A stretch of DNA of 64,000 bases from Bradysia coprophila (lineage: Eukaryota > Arthropoda > Insecta > Diptera > Sciaridae): assembly GCF_014529535.1 (NCBI RefSeq), contig NW_023503555.1, positions 7,316,001 through 7,380,000 of the forward strand, in the 5' to 3' direction. Both the position numbers and the translations under genes were made by a program. Each line of letters begins with the position of its first letter. The stretch's first letter is position 1. The notes beneath the pieces were generated by a model that was not told the DNA's origin, searched no databases, and saw only the letters and a program-made list of their open reading frames with translations. Shown here piece by piece: positions 43,526-57,422 of this stretch.

Positions 43526-45716
43526 AGTAATTTTTATCCAAATTCTGAAATTTCATTGCCGTCGTTTCTCTTCTAAAATTCACATTTGATTCGTAACGAT
43601 TGACTAATTGTAATTGTACGCCTTAAGAACTGGATTTCTCATTAAACAAAAAATCTAACAAAATTTCCGAAACCGTTTTACTGGAGCCGGACATCATATA
43701 GCAGAGCTGTTTCGATCGCTAGATAGACATGTTATGTTGGTGTGTGCAAATATTGCCGTACTCAAGCATCCATGTAAATGATAATCCCCTGGAGTGAGGT
43801 CGACAATGAAATCTTTAACTCGTAGAACCCTCGCTGGTAAGTTCCATTTACATATCAGTCCCGGAAGTATATTTATAAGAATTATAGTGGATTGGGGACT
43901 TTTCCGTCATGCTTAATCGTTTTCATACGACAGTCTGTTCAATGTTCATCCATATCGATTCCAGGTTTTGGTGTTCGGTGTCGCTTTCAGTTCAAAGACT
44001 AGGTGTTTTAGTACTTGAAAAAGTACTTCAAGGGACAAATAATTCGAAAATTTGAAATTTGTCAATATTTTAGAAACTGCAAGCATGTATCGCAACATAA
44101 TCATTGAATCTGCTTCTTCATTTGTGTAATGTAGCTCATAGTGTTCTGTACAAAATCTATTACTTCAACATTCTTCAACATAAGCCAGAGCTAAGATTTG
44201 TCTTCGTCGACAAACAAATCAAATGTTATTGCGAGTCCATATGCTTAAGTGTTGGCGACAGACTAAAATCAAATCTTTCATTTGCTTAAATATTAGCTAA
44301 CTACAAAGACGACGTTGTGTAGAGCTCGAGGTTAAAAATGAGACGAATTTCGTAAAAGTGCTGTTTAGCCACTGTGCTATTGAATGTATGTACACAGAGA
44401 GTGTTAATCAATGGTAACCGACTGTAGAAACGGACCTCGGACTATTTTCCAATATTTTCCTACGTTTTCTCACATTTACCAGAATTTAGTTTCATCTTTC
44501 CAAATCTTCACTAAAATATTTTTCTTGGGAAAATTCAGGAAAATGCTTTCCCAAAAATAGTCCCTGGAGCTAACGGTTTTACTGGATGGTGACGGACTGT
44601 GTTAATAGAGGTAAACCGATCATGTAAAAATGAAGAACGACCGTGTTAATAGAGGAGGAATGGCTGTGTTGTTAATAGAAATCGGAAATGACCAGAATTT
44701 CTTGATCCTTAATTGATCGTCGTGATAAGTGTGGAAAAGTCGAACTAATTGTGGAAATTTTACTGCTGGATCAGTTCGCTAAGCAAAGGCAGTTGAAATT
44801 AGAAATTTATTTTCCGAGACGTGATTGCTTCTATTATACATGCTCTGGTGACCAAAGGCAGAAGCTAAACGTCGCGTGGAAGCGATAAAGCAATCAAAAC
44901 TTCTGCAATTTCAAGGAAATGCTTCAGATGCTCATCATAAGCGGTGAATTGAATTTACAATGCTGGAAGATCTAATTAACATTGAATGTCAGCTCTAAAC
45001 ATGGAATTTTCATGCAAGTTTTCAGACAAACATTGAAGGCGTATCCGGCAGATTTAACCTGATTAATGTCTTAAGGTTTCGAGTTATATAAATCAGGTAA
45101 TTCAGGGCCTGTTCAAGTAAAACTGGGCCTGTTTCGAACTTTAGTTAAATTATAAAGCGAAGCAAGTTTAACCCTTTCACAGACGGTAAACAATTTCACG
45201 ATCATTGGACTTTCATTAGTTTGAACATACGTGCTGTTGGTATACCGGCTCTGTACTTCAGTGTGATTCCCTTCCTCGTTTCCCTGATTATGTCAACAAT
45301 CGGCTTTTGTCAATTGCAAAATTCCGCCCAAATCAGAGGAAAATTTCTAAGACTAAATATTGCCTCAATTGACACACACTCTGTGGTCCAAACGAGCGCA
45401 AAATTTTCACTCGGTCCGCTTACACAAGCGGTGCCGGTTTGAACTAGCGAATATTTTTGTGAATTTTTTTTTACTTTTTCTTCAATTTTTCCAGATTTTC
45501 CTAAAATTTGCAAAAAAAAATTTGTGAGGAAAAATTTCGGAAAAGGTGCGAAAATCTAGGAAAATGTTCTCTCAAAAATCGTCCTTGCTTTTCCACGATA
45601 TCGAACAATCACCCCAAACTGTTGCCTCTACAAATACCAACTCCATTTTAGTCGCTCAATTAAAATTTTATTCTTATTTCAATGTGATTTCACTGTCACA
45701 TTAAGTAAATGCTAGC
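43526..45716. other. 2.2 kb intergenic region between PCNA and Megator
   Basis: Contains the PCNA 3' untranslated region with ATTAAA at 43641..43646 and otherwise AT-rich DNA without a supported gene. The motif for the end of the Megator transcript lies at its right edge. Confidence 0.35.
45667..45672 (-). terminator. Poly(A) signal of the Megator gene
   Basis: AATAAA on the minus strand, 45 bp past the Megator stop codon. Confidence 0.6.
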
Positions 45717-48700
45717 TTAACGATACGGTCGCCTCGGAGGCCTACCACGTCCACCGCGTGTTAACGGTCCACCTCGCGTTGGTGATCCTCGATGCGGATT
45801 TCCATGCTGTTGTTGCTGATGATGTGGTGGCATTGGATGATATCTCCCGTCTGAAAGTAAAAAAAAAAATGGAACAATGAGAAGACGACTTCTTGATCAG
45901 TACGGCCGGTGAACTTACAATTATTGTCGGCTTGATGCCAGATCATCTGATTGGAACGTTGATTGTCGATAGACATTCCGCGGCCACGCTGATACACACG
46001 TCGGGATCGTGTATTTCGTGGCAAAACCGATGCTTCAGCTTCGCGATCTTCTTCAACCTTTCGTTCGGGAAATAATGCGATTCGTTAGTTAAGCGAAATG
46101 AACAGTTTGTAAGCGCTGCATGACTTACCTGAACTCTCTCCGCCACTGGAGCCTTTTCTCCCTCCGACGAAACTCCATCACTTCCGCCCTCGGCTGATGC
46201 CACTTCAACTTCAAGCACATTTTGAACGACATTTGTCGTAGTCGCATCGTCATCAGTCTTGCGTTCTAAACAGAAGACAGAAAATTCAACGACGGTTATA
46301 CCAGCTTCATCTGATATCGGCAACGCCAAGCAACTTACTCTTCTTAGCAACTGGAATTTGAGATCCATGAGCTTGGCTACTCGGACCGGCGACTGGTTCA
46401 TTTGCTTGATTGTTGGCACCGTCAGGATCAGTCACCAAATCGACATTTTCCCCTTGTTGAACGTCAAGTGCTGATGAGCTGCTCTGACCGCCATCGCCAG
46501 ATCCTTCCAACAAATTCAATTCCACACGCGTGTCGTCCATGCCCTCAACAGCATTCATCAATTGAGCTGCACGACCGGATTCACCAAATGTGAAACGAGA
46601 GCCATGTTGAACAGTAGGATGAGGCGAACTAATAGCCTCACTAAAACTAACATGCCAAACGTAAGCATCGGAAATTTATCAAATGAAAGTCAAGTTGAAT
46701 TCACTTACCCGTCAGCTCTACGAGCTACGTATAAAGTTGGCGTACTGGGTACGATACTGTCATCCGTCTCGTACGTCTGTTGGATAACCAAGTTTTGTTG
46801 TTGTTGCTGCTGTCTCGACGGGGTTTGTACTTGTCGCCAAAGATTCGCTTGACTCGAAGAGCCGGCATCACTTCCGCTGCTAATCGTTTGGATTTGTTGA
46901 TTTTCTTGTCCTGACGCTGACAATACAATCACTTCGGCTGGAGTACCTCGCGCCTCAGATGATGCTGCTAATCCACTGGAAGATTGATTCGGTGCATTGC
47001 TGCTATCGTCGACATCCACTTCGTTGCTGTCATTCGGAGCAACATCTTCGTCGATATCAATGCCTTCACCTTCATCTTGGCCAAACGATTCGATTTCATC
47101 CGTGTCGCCGTTATCAGCGTCAAAATTTTCGTCCACGTCAGCCACTGCTTCATGATCCATATTCTCTTCGTCGTCATCCTCACTATCTACCGCTACTACG
47201 TCGTCCTCTTGGTCACGCTGTGAAGAAGTTGGAACTTGATATTCCACGTCCAAACCGGACTCAGTCACACCTTGGAATGTTTGTTCGCCGACACGAGTGC
47301 GCTTATTTTGCGGTGAATTCTTTTCAGACGCAGAAGACTCTTCAACTCCCGTCGAACTATCGCCATCAGCATCGCGAGGACGTTTATGGCCTGCTTGCGA
47401 AGTAGTGACAGTATTACTGGATGAAGCTTGGTGGTGACTGCTCATTGCTGTTATAAATGATGAACTGGACGAACCAGATGTGCTAGCTGCTTGATCAACC
47501 ACTTGCTGAGACGGAACCAAAACATTTTGTGGAACGACTTCGACTCGTGGCGATACCAGTGCAACAGTTTGCTGTTGTAGAACTGCTTGCGACGAGCTAG
47601 ACGACGATGATGATGATTCGTTTGTGTTCACCGACAAACTCTCAGCCTCTTGTGTACTTTCAGCCGAAGCTGATCCCATCGGTGGAACAGCGGCAACAAC
47701 AACTGTAGCTGAACTTGTAGCTGGCATGTAATCGGTATGTGAGCTTGTGGGCGAAGAGGACATTGCCTCAGCTGTTGATGTGTTACCGGTTGTGTGAACT
47801 TGTTGTTGTGGTGGAACTAGAGCTGTGGTCACATTTCCAGCCGATGACGACGAACCCTGAACAGCTGCAACGTTGCTGGTTTGACTGGTGGGAAGAACAG
47901 CAGCAATACGACTATTTTGCACAGACACTGGTCGGATACTAGCCAATGGTGTATCGCCACCACGTCTTAAATTAACGGGCGCTGATTGAGTACTTGGAGT
48001 CGCCATCGGTTTCACGTTGGCTGTTCTCGCTGCATCAGATGGACTCTTCTCAATACTTCCCGAACTTGTGGATGGTTTGGAGCCCTGTTGCTGGAATTGA
48101 CGATGTAACTGATTGACTCGGGTGTTGAGCGTTTCATTTTCTCGTGTTAGACGAGCAATGGTTTCTTGTCTCGCAGCTTCCTGATCCAACAATTCTTTCA
48201 TTTTGGCTTCCAATTGATTCTTCAATGCCGCAACTACTGAATCGTGTTGAGATCGACTCTGTTCGCATGACTGCAATTGACTTTTACAGACCTGATAATC
48301 TCGACCAATCTGTCGATGCGCCTCATTCAGTGCAGCAATTCGATTTCTGGCATCCGTTATGATTTGATTCTCGTCCTGTTTTCGCAGACTTTCGTTTTCC
48401 TTCTTGAGTTCATTGATTTCTTCTTGCAGCAAAGTCAATCGATTCGACAGTTCTTGCACCGATGATTCGGTGTCAACGCGTGCGGTTGAAGGTCCAGCCG
48501 CTGGTTCGCCCGATGTTTTGGCTTCATCGTCCTTCGTTTTCAGCTCAGTGTAGGCCTCCCTGTATTTTTTCGCAATTTTCCGGAGTTGCATTTCCTTGCT
48601 ACGGGAATCTTTCAGTTGATCTTCCGTCGACGTCAATTCCGTTTGAATGGCCTTCAATTCCTCCTCTTTCTTCAAGATGTTCGCCTTGATTTCAATTGAT

Positions 48701-51700
48701 TCAACGGTCAGCCGCACATTTATTTGCTTGAAATTGTTGAGTTCATCTTGCAATTTCTTCCTGTCGTCACTGACAGCCTGCAGCTGTTTAGCTCTCACAG
48801 CACTGTCTTGTTCGATACGATTCTTCTCGGTTTTAATCGAATTCAACTGTTCGTTCACTATTCTTAGGTTATCCTTTTCGGCGGTGAACATTTTCGCCAG
48901 ATTCTCTCGTTCATTTTGCAGACGCTTAAAATCTTCCGGATTTTTATTGCTTCGTTCGGCGACGTCGGTAATTTTCTGCCTCAATTTATCAATGTTCGAG
49001 CGCAGCATGTTGTTTTCCTTAATTTTCTCTTCATTTTTCTCCACCATTTCTCGGTTCTTCTCCTGCATTGCCAACATTTCGCCCTGAAGTGTCTCCACTT
49101 TTTCAACCAGTTCTCGAATTCTGTTGTCCAACTGCAGCTTTTCTTCACGCAAATGAATGTTGGTGTCAGTGACCGCATTCAACGTTTCCATGGTGCGGCG
49201 CAGATCTTCATAGTTTGTGATCGGCGATATGGCATCGGGTGCATTGATCGCTGATTTGATGGAAGTCAATTCGGCATCCAACTCACTGATTCGTTTCGTC
49301 TGCAAGTCTAATTCAGCCAGTTGGCGGGTGTTTTCGATGCGAAGAATTTCCGTGTGTGTGGTCGCTATGTCTTTCTCTCGTCGCAAATACTTAACGACTC
49401 CGAAGAGCTTCTCATATGAAAATTCTTTGAATTCCTCGTCGGTCAATGTTCGATTCATGATCGAGCTGTTAGCAACGGACTCATTTAATGTGTCGCTGCT
49501 CGAAGGTAAAACTTTACTGTTTTGAGCTTGCAGCAGATCGACCAACTCCAAGTTCTGTTTCTCCAACATTTCCACTTTATGCTCCAGCTCTTGTCGACCG
49601 TCGATCAACTTTTTGCTGGTTTCTTCCCATTCCAATTGGCTCTTCCGTATCAACTCATCGGCTTCCTCTTTAGCGGTCTTCAGCTGATACATTTCGTCTT
49701 GGCATTTGTTCAGTTGATCCTTGCGTAAAGTGAGATCTTGAAGGTCGGACGAGTGGGCCAACATTTCGTTAGCATAATTTCGTTCGACCACCTGCAAATT
49801 CTCCTTCAACTTATGACACTGTGTGCGCAGTTCGCGTAACTCTTTGTTGTTCTCGGTGATCTTTTGAAGGGCTTCCTGATACTCTGCTTGAATCTTACCC
49901 TGAGTCAAAGCAGTCGAAGCCTTCGAATTGGAACTGGTTAATTGGAGCCGAATTTCTTGTTGGAGTTCATCGACTTGCGACATAAGATTTGTTTCGTTGA
50001 GGCGTGACGCATGCAATTCCGCATTGAAAGTGGTTTTCCATGCCTCGTAATTCTCTTTCAACGCCTTCGTTTCGTCTTCCCAATCTGATTTAAACTTGGC
50101 AAATGATTGCATCTTTGCCTCACACTCCTGCAGTTCCAACTTGAGTTGACCGATTTCGGCAGCCTTGGCTTTGACTTGCAGCTCCAGGTCTTTGATCTTT
50201 TTATTTCCTTTCGCTATCGGATTATCCGATTTGCATGGAGTCAATGCCTCTTGCAACTTTTCGCTCAAGTTTCGGATTTGCTGTGTTTTCGCCTCAACTT
50301 GGTCTCTCGTTTCGGACAATTTTGTTCGAAGATTTTCGGTTTGGGCCTGCTCGTCAGACAACTTTTTGATCGCGTTTTCTCGTTGCCTCTTCAATGACTC
50401 ATTCTCTTCAGTGAATCGATGCTGTTCTTCTTCCAGTTTACGTTTGAGCACCTCACACTGACGCACTTGATCCTCCAGTTGCTTTTCCATTTGTATGCGA
50501 CCCTCGAAGTCAGACCGTTCCGAAGAGATCTTAGCTAACTCACAAGTACTCTCCAGTATGCTCTGGGTCATCTTTTGACGGTGCAGTGCACCGTTTTCAA
50601 TTTCAAGATTTTTCTTTGCCTCGGTGAGACGGCGACACTCCATTTCCAAGTAGCCGCATCGATTTTCGGCTGTGGACAGTTGCATTATTGTATTCCAGGC
50701 ATCCTCCTTCAGTTGCTTGTTAGCCAATTCTTGTTTGGCTATGGTTTTGTCGTAGATCTGGTTACGTTCCTCCAACACTTGAATCTGTTTCTTGTAGATG
50801 GCTATGTCATTCCGGTGAGATTTCATTTGCTCGCTGGCGAAACTTTCCTGCGACCGAAGCTTACTGTTCTCCGATATGAGTTCACTCACTTTGCGCTCCA
50901 CACTTTCGCACTGTTGCTTCAACATATCGAAGTTGATGGTTGATTGTTTGCGATACTCGTTGTGCTCTTCCTTCAAAACTTTTAACTCTTTCATCCGCTC
51001 TTGCAACTTAAGTTCCACATCCAAGAGTCTCTTGTCTTTTCTGTCAGGTGTCGAATGACTTGTTGTTGATTGTGAACTACTCAACGGTGCATTGGCCACT
51101 GCCTCCTCCTCCGTCAATGTTTGCTTGCCCATATATTTCATGGCTTCGTAGTACAGCTGCTTGAATCTCTCTTTCTGCTTCGTGGTCATCGCAAGAAAAT
51201 CTTCATTAGCCAGACGAGCCGCTTCCGCGTCATTCACTTGCCTTTCCAGGTAGGAAATCTTTTGCTCGCAGGACTGCAACTTGATGTTTTGCTCTTCCAG
51301 TTTGGCAACTCTGCTGCTCAGTTCACGAATCTTTAACATCAACTTCTGGTTGTTCTCTTGCAGTTCAACGATATTATCGAACGTGATCAGCTCCTTCCTG
51401 ATTGTTTCACTGGACAAACCCAACCGTTTGAACTGCAGCTGATCGGATGACGGTTCGCTACCGCTCGCCTCCACTTTATTCAACAGATTGCAGATTTGAC
51501 GAGCGAGATCCTTCTGGGTACATTTCAGCTGGACGTTTTCGCTCTCCGCATTAGCCAATCTTTGAGAATTTTCCTTCAGTTTTTCGCGAAGACTATCCTG
51601 TTCCGCCACAGCCGCAACCACTTGCTCGGTGATCTCGTCGTTTCGCTTCAGAATTTTCCTGTATTCGATCTGTTGCCGGTCGAATTCGGACGTGGTTTCT

Positions 51701-53225
51701 TGGAGCTTCATCGTCAAGCATTCCAGTTTTGTGTTCAACTGAAGACATTCCACCTCCAAGCGATGTACGTCGCTAACGGAATCATTGTACCGGCTGAACA
51801 TTTCGGTCAGACTGGCATTGTCCTTTAGCATACGATTCGAAGTGGCAGCTCTGGGAAACAGTTTTTCCAAAACTTTCTCGGCACGTTCAGTCTCAGCGGC
51901 TTTCAAACGTTCGCCAGCTGCGTTAAGTTCGTCTTTCAATTTCTCAATCGTCACATTCATTTCTGACAGTTCCACTTGATGTTGGTCGGTTAAATTCTTG
52001 AGATTGGACTCGAGTGTCCCGCATTTTTCCGTGGTTTCTTTAACAGTTTGGTTCAAGCTGTTCGCCTCAGCTCTGAGTTCATTTGTCTGAGCCTGACACT
52101 CATCGAAATTAGCCTTGTACAAGTCGACCAATTTGATTTTCGCATCCAATTCGCGTTTGTAGTGTTCAATCAATGCGACCGATTCATTCAATTGGATCTT
52201 CAGTTGCACCGACTCACCGTCACGTTGACTCGTTGACAATTGAGTCGATTCGGTCAGCTGACGAATCGTGAAATTGGCGGCACTCAATTCCTCCGTCTTT
52301 TGTCGTAAGTCCATTTCCATTTGGACAGTGACCGACGTTTTGTCTTGATTTGCCACCGTTAGTTCAGCCACGATTTTGGTGTACTTATCGGTCCATTTGA
52401 CAACCTCGTTACTCAGCCGCTCGATCTCCTTTTCCAATCGTTTTTCTCGATCGTCCATTGACTGTTCCTTAGCTGCCATTTCAGCGAAACGAGTTATGGC
52501 ATCGTTTTTCTCGGACACGGCCGACTTCAGTTCAGCTTTCAATGCTTTCAGATCGGATTGTAAATGGTTGATTGTGGCGTCTTTACCGTCAGCGACTTTC
52601 ATTAGCTGGTCTTTTTCGTCGATGAGCTGATTGCACTCTTTGCGGTAGCCAGTTGTTTCCGATTCTTGGCTAGCCACTTGTCTGGTGAGGCGAGCAACTT
52701 CGGCATTAGCCGTGTCAAGTTGATGACGCAGTTCGGTAACATTTGACTGGGCAGCATCTTTTTTGGCTGTTGTGTCTTGTGTGGTTGAGAGCAGTTTCTC
52801 GTATTCTTTGCGCAATTTTTCTGGAATGGAATGAGGATATTCGTTAAAGGGAGAATTGCTACTGTCACTGACTAGGCTAGGCCAAAAGACAAATCGAAGT
52901 GGAATCACGTAGAGAAGAACTTTGTGCATTTCATACTGCCAATAATACGACAGTGCAAGAGCGACAGACGAATCATTTAGAGGTTATGTGTGTACGATGA
53001 TTGTAACAGTTCCGAGCAGCTGTTCAAATTAAACAAATTCAATTCGCCGGTCAAACAATTACCTATGTTTTTCTGTGTCGTGTTGTACAGAACTTTGGTC
53101 TGTATGAATTGCTCGTTGTTGGTTTCAAAATATTTTTCCAATTTTTTCAAAACATCCGGTGGAATTTTGTCTATGTCTCTTTTGCCAAGGACTTTCGTTA
53201 ATGTCCTGCTCGTGTCCATATCCAT
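45717..53225 (-). CDS. Mtor: Megator/TPR nuclear-basket nucleoporin, full length
   Basis: Six exons: 53225..53063, 52820..46709, 46646..46339, 46265..46129, 46057..45919 and 45850..45717, every junction in phase, giving 2330 residues (Drosophila Megator about 2350, human TPR 2363). Roughly residues 40-1650 are continuous coiled coil. Then come Ser/Thr-rich sequence, an NLS region (GHKRPRDADGD, NKRTRVG), a strongly acidic tail, the TPR hallmark STPTLYVARRADGFSEAI spanning the exon 2/3 junction, and a final Arg/Gly-rich end (RGGPLTRGGRGRPPRRPYR). TPR/Megator lines the nuclear basket, tethers Mad1-Mad2 for the spindle checkpoint and influences chromatin and mRNA export. Exon 2 alone is 6.1 kb. 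Its shortened paralog lies 5 kb downstream beyond PCNA. Confidence 0.95.
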
Positions 53226-53453
53226 TCTTCGCCTCGCCGTGTGATCGCAAATAAGTTGTTTTTGACTCCCAATCAAAATTTTTCGTCTATTTTCCACCTT
53301 TTAATGAAAATTTTTGATGCTATTCGATCCGACTTTGTTTCGACACTTTCGACAGCAAAATGAACGTGAAGATGGCAACAATCGTTCTGTCATAGTGACA
53401 TAAATGACATTAGTGTGTTTCCCAATGGAAAAAACTTTATGTTTAGACTTTGA

Positions 53454-53467
53454 TTTTGCGCGGGAAA
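53454..53467. promoter_or_regulatory. E2F-type site upstream of Megator
   Basis: TTTTGCGCGGGAAA, a near-ideal two-sided E2F consensus, about 230 bp upstream of the Megator start. It is the same distance as the site before PCNA. Confidence 0.55.
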
Positions 53468-53648
53468 TTTCAAAATTTAACTATGGAGGACTGATATGCA
53501 ACGTAGACTTTCGGAATTTACTGAAATTTCATACAGAGTGAAACTCTGTGAGTTGTACAAAGTTTCATTTTCATGTGTGACGTGTTGCAAATTTAACGAT
53601 CGAGTCAAAGTTACTAAACTTACATTTGTTATATCGACAAGGCTACCC

Positions 53649-53692
53649 TGCAACGCATAAAAACCAGGTTTAAGGTTTTTATGCGTTGTACG
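53649..53692. repeat. Short hairpin
   Basis: ACGCATAAAAACC and GGTTTTTATGCGT form a 13-bp perfect stem with an 8-base loop. It could be a MITE remnant or a transcribed hairpin. Confidence 0.4.
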
Positions 53693-53839
53693 GTAAAAGG
53701 GATTAGGGAATCAAAAAGGACGGCTGCTTAGAAAATCATCAAATTTAATTAAATTAAAACAAAATTTTATGACCAGTGCAGTGTGAGGATCGGCGAATTG
53801 CTCGATTTCTTTCATAGGTGAGCATGGCGCTTTTCACAT

Positions 53840-54626
53840 GTGTAATTATCGTCTTTATCCACGAAACGAACACTTAAAGGGTAAATGTCACGCAACGTCA
53901 CGCATTTATCTTACTTACAAAATAACTGATATCGCTGAGGGTAACGCATTGTACGTCGTACGCAAAAGTTTTGACAACAAAAAATTGACCCAAAAAATTT
54001 GTGAAAGAAAATTTTCAAAAAGAAATTTGCGTCACAAGTGGCAGATAGTGGTATTGTTTTGAAAAAAAAAAAAAATTGGTGGAACGAGTTAAGGGTTTTT
54101 TTTTACTGATATCACCACTTTTGTAAAGTCTTTTCGACAACATCAAAAAACCTTATGGAAGTTAAAAAATTCTAGAGAAATCAACCTGAATCCCAAAGAC
54201 CAATCTCGGAACACCTCACTCATGTCGAAAATAACTTTTGCTTATTTTCATACAAACATCATTATTTCGAAGTTCAATATCTCGGCCAATTTTGAAGCTG
54301 CAGTAACGTTAAATAGCTCGCTGAACTCGTATGGATTCCTAGATTCCAGATATCCTATTTTGGGGGTCGTTGGAGTCAAGGGGGAGAAGTCAAAAAGTTG
54401 CTGTAAATATGCTCCGCCGTCATCAACACACTTTTGTTAAAACATTTTTGGTAGTGGACTTGCGTCACGCCCGCTTACTAACGTGCGGGCATGATTATAA
54501 CTTGTAAATCGCGTGTGGATTAAATAACATCGTTTGGATTGTATTCGTTGAAAAACCCGAAATCTACTTTTCTTACCTAGGACCCGAAAAGTGCGACTAC
54601 GTCCAATATGAAAAATACTATTCGTA
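53840..54626. other. Intergenic DNA with a degenerate dispersed repeat
   Basis: The part near 54340..54520 is related to 39640..39850 in the Megator-paralog intron. No gene is supported; the small open frames have no recognisable features. Confidence 0.3.
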
Positions 54627-54719
54627 CCACGGACTAAAAGTCTTTTTTAGCGTATTCGATTCCAGACCTTGCCTTCGGAAACTTCTCACACGCTAAAAAA
54701 GACTTTTAGTCCTAGGTAC
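54627..54719. repeat. Hairpin, GACTAAAAGTCTTTTTTAGC arms
   Basis: Arms of about 28 bp around a spacer of about 35 bp, with one mismatch near the ends. Probably a MITE remnant. Confidence 0.5.
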
Positions 54720-55273
54720 GAAATGTACTATTTCATCGACTGTAGCCTTCAATTAAATTTGTCTAGCATTCGCTCAATCTACAAATTTATTTGCGACTAG
54801 CTGTGTAATTAAGCCTAATTAAGCCGAAGCACCTCCTAGCATATTAATAGAATATATCTTATGTCAAAGAGAGTAGTTTTCGATAGCAGATTGTATGGTA
54901 TAATTTTCATGACCTTATTCAATGTAAAAATGAAAAATTACATGATACTGATACACTGTCGTAATTCACACCTTTTGTTAATCTACTAATCTAGAGATAT
55001 TCGTTTAGCTGTCGAAGAAATTCCTAACGACAAGATAGCATTATGTAGCTAAAGTTATACAAAAAATGATATCTGTGCACGGATTGAACTTGTTTCTGTA
55101 GGAAAAATTTACTTGCCTCAAAATTACATTCTATTATGCCGACAACAAAAACAATTTGTTTATTTGATGAAGACTAAGTGTGAATGTCATTGGAAAATGT
55201 TACTTCATAAATTTACTTTAAATTGTTATAAGTAACTGTCCATCAACAGGTAATAGGTAAGTGCAGCTACACC

Positions 55274-55725
55274 AATGGGTTGTGATATAGTTTCGTTCAA
55301 CGAGAGGGGAAATCAGGGGAAATCAGATGGCGTTGCGAGTAACTCTATGATAAATTTGAATATTTGTATGGAGGATGTAAGATTTTTCTGAATTTAAAAA
55401 TTTTGGAGTACGGAAATGGAGGTTTTTGATTTTTCTCGTTATAAATAAAACGTTCTGCATCGTTTAAAAATAGTTCCAGTGAATAATTATTTTTTCTTGA
55501 AATTTCATGCGGAACTATTTTTATACGACAGAAAACATTTTAATTTTAACAAGAAAAATCAAAAACTTTGATTTCCGCACTCCAAAACTTTTAGATTCAG
55601 AAAAATCTCACATCCTCCATACAAATATTCAAATTTATCATAGAGTTACTCCTAGCGTCATCTGTTAGTCTTTCTACATACATGCAATTTTTGCCAAAAA
55701 CAAGATGGCGAAAATCACAACCCAT
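55274..55725. mobile_element. Foldback element, AATGGGTTGTGAT ends
   Basis: Terminal AATGGGTTGTGAT repeats and long inner arms (about 55325..55450 against 55545..55670, including TGATAAATTTGAATATTTGT) with several mismatches. It ends about 160 bp upstream of the histidine-rich gene. Confidence 0.65.
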
Positions 55726-55888
55726 TTACGTAACATGTAAACCTTGAACATCAGTACTACCATTATGGTTATAAATGAGGTAGAAGGGCTGCCATGAGGT
55801 CAGTAAGGTGTATGAAGTAAATTTACGTAGTTTTTACAATATACGTTCAGTGTAGTGTAGACGTTGAAACAATAAAAATATAGCTAAA

Positions 55889-56336
55889 ATGACTGTCAAA
55901 TTTAAGGTGAGTGCCGAATTCACTTCCAATAAACATTATTTAAAAATTAAAAACGAAAATTTAGCTCGCTGTGTATTTGGTTGCGCTTATGGCTGTAGTC
56001 ATGGCTGATCATGATCACGGTCATCACCACGGGCACTACGATCACCACGACCATCATCACGGTCATCATCACCACGACGATTTTGGTCACCATCATCACG
56101 ATGATTATCATCATCATCATCACGATGATTACCATCATCACCATGACGATTATCATCATCACCACGATGATGATCATCATCATCATCATGATCATGACCA
56201 TCACAGACATAGTGGATTCGGACCCGGAAGCGGGCCGTTAGGTGGATTTGGACTTGGTTCTGTGCTAGGAGGACCTTTCAGAAGGCCGGGACTTCTAGGC
56301 GGACTTATCGGAGACATAAGACATGTTGGAAGATAG
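55889..56336 (+). CDS. Histidine-rich secreted protein
   Basis: Exon 1 55889..55906 (MTVKFK) and exon 2 55965..56336, joined by a 58-bp GTGAGT...TTTAG intron, give 129 residues. A signal peptide (residues 1-20, KLAVYLVALMAVVMA) is followed directly by about 70 residues that are almost only His and Asp in a loose HHHHDDY repeat, then a Gly/Pro-rich end with RRPGLLGGLIGD. The His/Asp repeats could bind Zn, Cu or Ni outside the cell, but no family with known function was recognised. The tiny first exon holding part of the signal peptide is typical of insect cuticle and haemolymph genes. A poly(A) signal lies 45 bp after the stop. The antisense Met/Val/Ile-rich open frame is an artefact of the CAT repeats. 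Confidence 0.85.
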
Positions 56337-56381
56337 TTGATTGAAAAAATGTTGTTTTCTGTAGTTTCTAATCATATTTAC

Positions 56382-56387
56382 AATAAA
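56382..56387 (+). terminator. Poly(A) signal of the histidine-rich gene
   Basis: AATAAA, 45 bp after the stop at 56336. Confidence 0.65.
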
Positions 56388-57422
56388 TTGTTATCCAGTT
56401 TTAATCTAATGAAATGAGTGGAAGGGCATGATTTTGAGGATGGGTCTGGTTCAGTAATGCTATACAAGGTAACCTGATGCGACAATTTTTTTTATCTACT
56501 TATAGGTAAAATATTAGCAGTGAAAAAGTGCTATTATTTCACCGTCGGTAGATAAAATAACATAGTCACCACTGTCCAAATGTTTATTTAGACACTTGGG
56601 GAGTTATTGCATGAGCCGAATGCGAGGTGAATAATCTACTATTACTGGGGGTTTTCGAGATTATTTAAATAAATGCAAAAAAGATGGCTCACAAACACGT
56701 ATTACGTATCTAATGTATTAATGATTTACTAACCGAACAATGGAAAAAATGATCGTGAAAAGATACAAGCCTCTACATACTCTCAACGAATATCGACATA
56801 ATCTAATCGATCAAGCTCGCAAAATTGTAAAGGTACTATACTGATAAGACGGATATAATCTTTAGTTTATGTCTGTTACACGTGTATGTGTTCCTAGATC
56901 TAGCCATACCGTTCACGGTGTGAATGAAATGAATTTAATTGAGAATTTTTGCACATGTGATTCTCAAGGAATTTAGATTTTCTGGGTCGAAAGAAACAAC
57001 TTCTGTTCGAACAGTAAGGGGCGCTATTGAAAATATTGATGAAGATATACATTTTTGCAGGGTGTCATCAACGTCAAAGGTAACGATTTTGTCTGTCTCG
57101 ACGACAATAACTAGATTTGGCGTATTTTGTTTCTAAAATCACGCACGAAGCAACTGTGACGTCATTATAAAAATATGTGTCTTGTGATACCAAACAATTC
57201 TCCAGATCCGAATCTCATAAATAAAAAACTTTACAGTCAGATGCAGTGAAATTTCAGTGTGAATTCGCTTCAGCTGATCCACCCATACGATCAAAGCTGT
57301 TTATAAGGATAAAGCTTCTATGTGTAAGCGCGAAAATGGTAAAATGGTATTAACGGTTTTGGTTGCTTGTGTGGACAAGCTGAAAAACAGGTGAAGCAAA
57401 TTCATGCCAAATTTCACTGCGG
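56388..57422. other. Intergenic spacer
   Basis: About 1 kb of AT-rich DNA; an inverted pair TTTATCTAC / GTAGATAAA near 56490..56555 may be a MITE remnant. No gene. Confidence 0.3.

Noticed and set aside
46959-52630. Many open frames of 60 to 148 codons on the plus strand opposite the Megator genes
   Set aside because: They are antisense shadows of long coiled-coil exons rich in Lys/Glu/Gln codons; none has conserved features.
55947-56210. Met/Val/Ile-rich frame on the minus strand
   Set aside because: It is the antisense of the CAT/CAC histidine repeat and has no plausible protein character.
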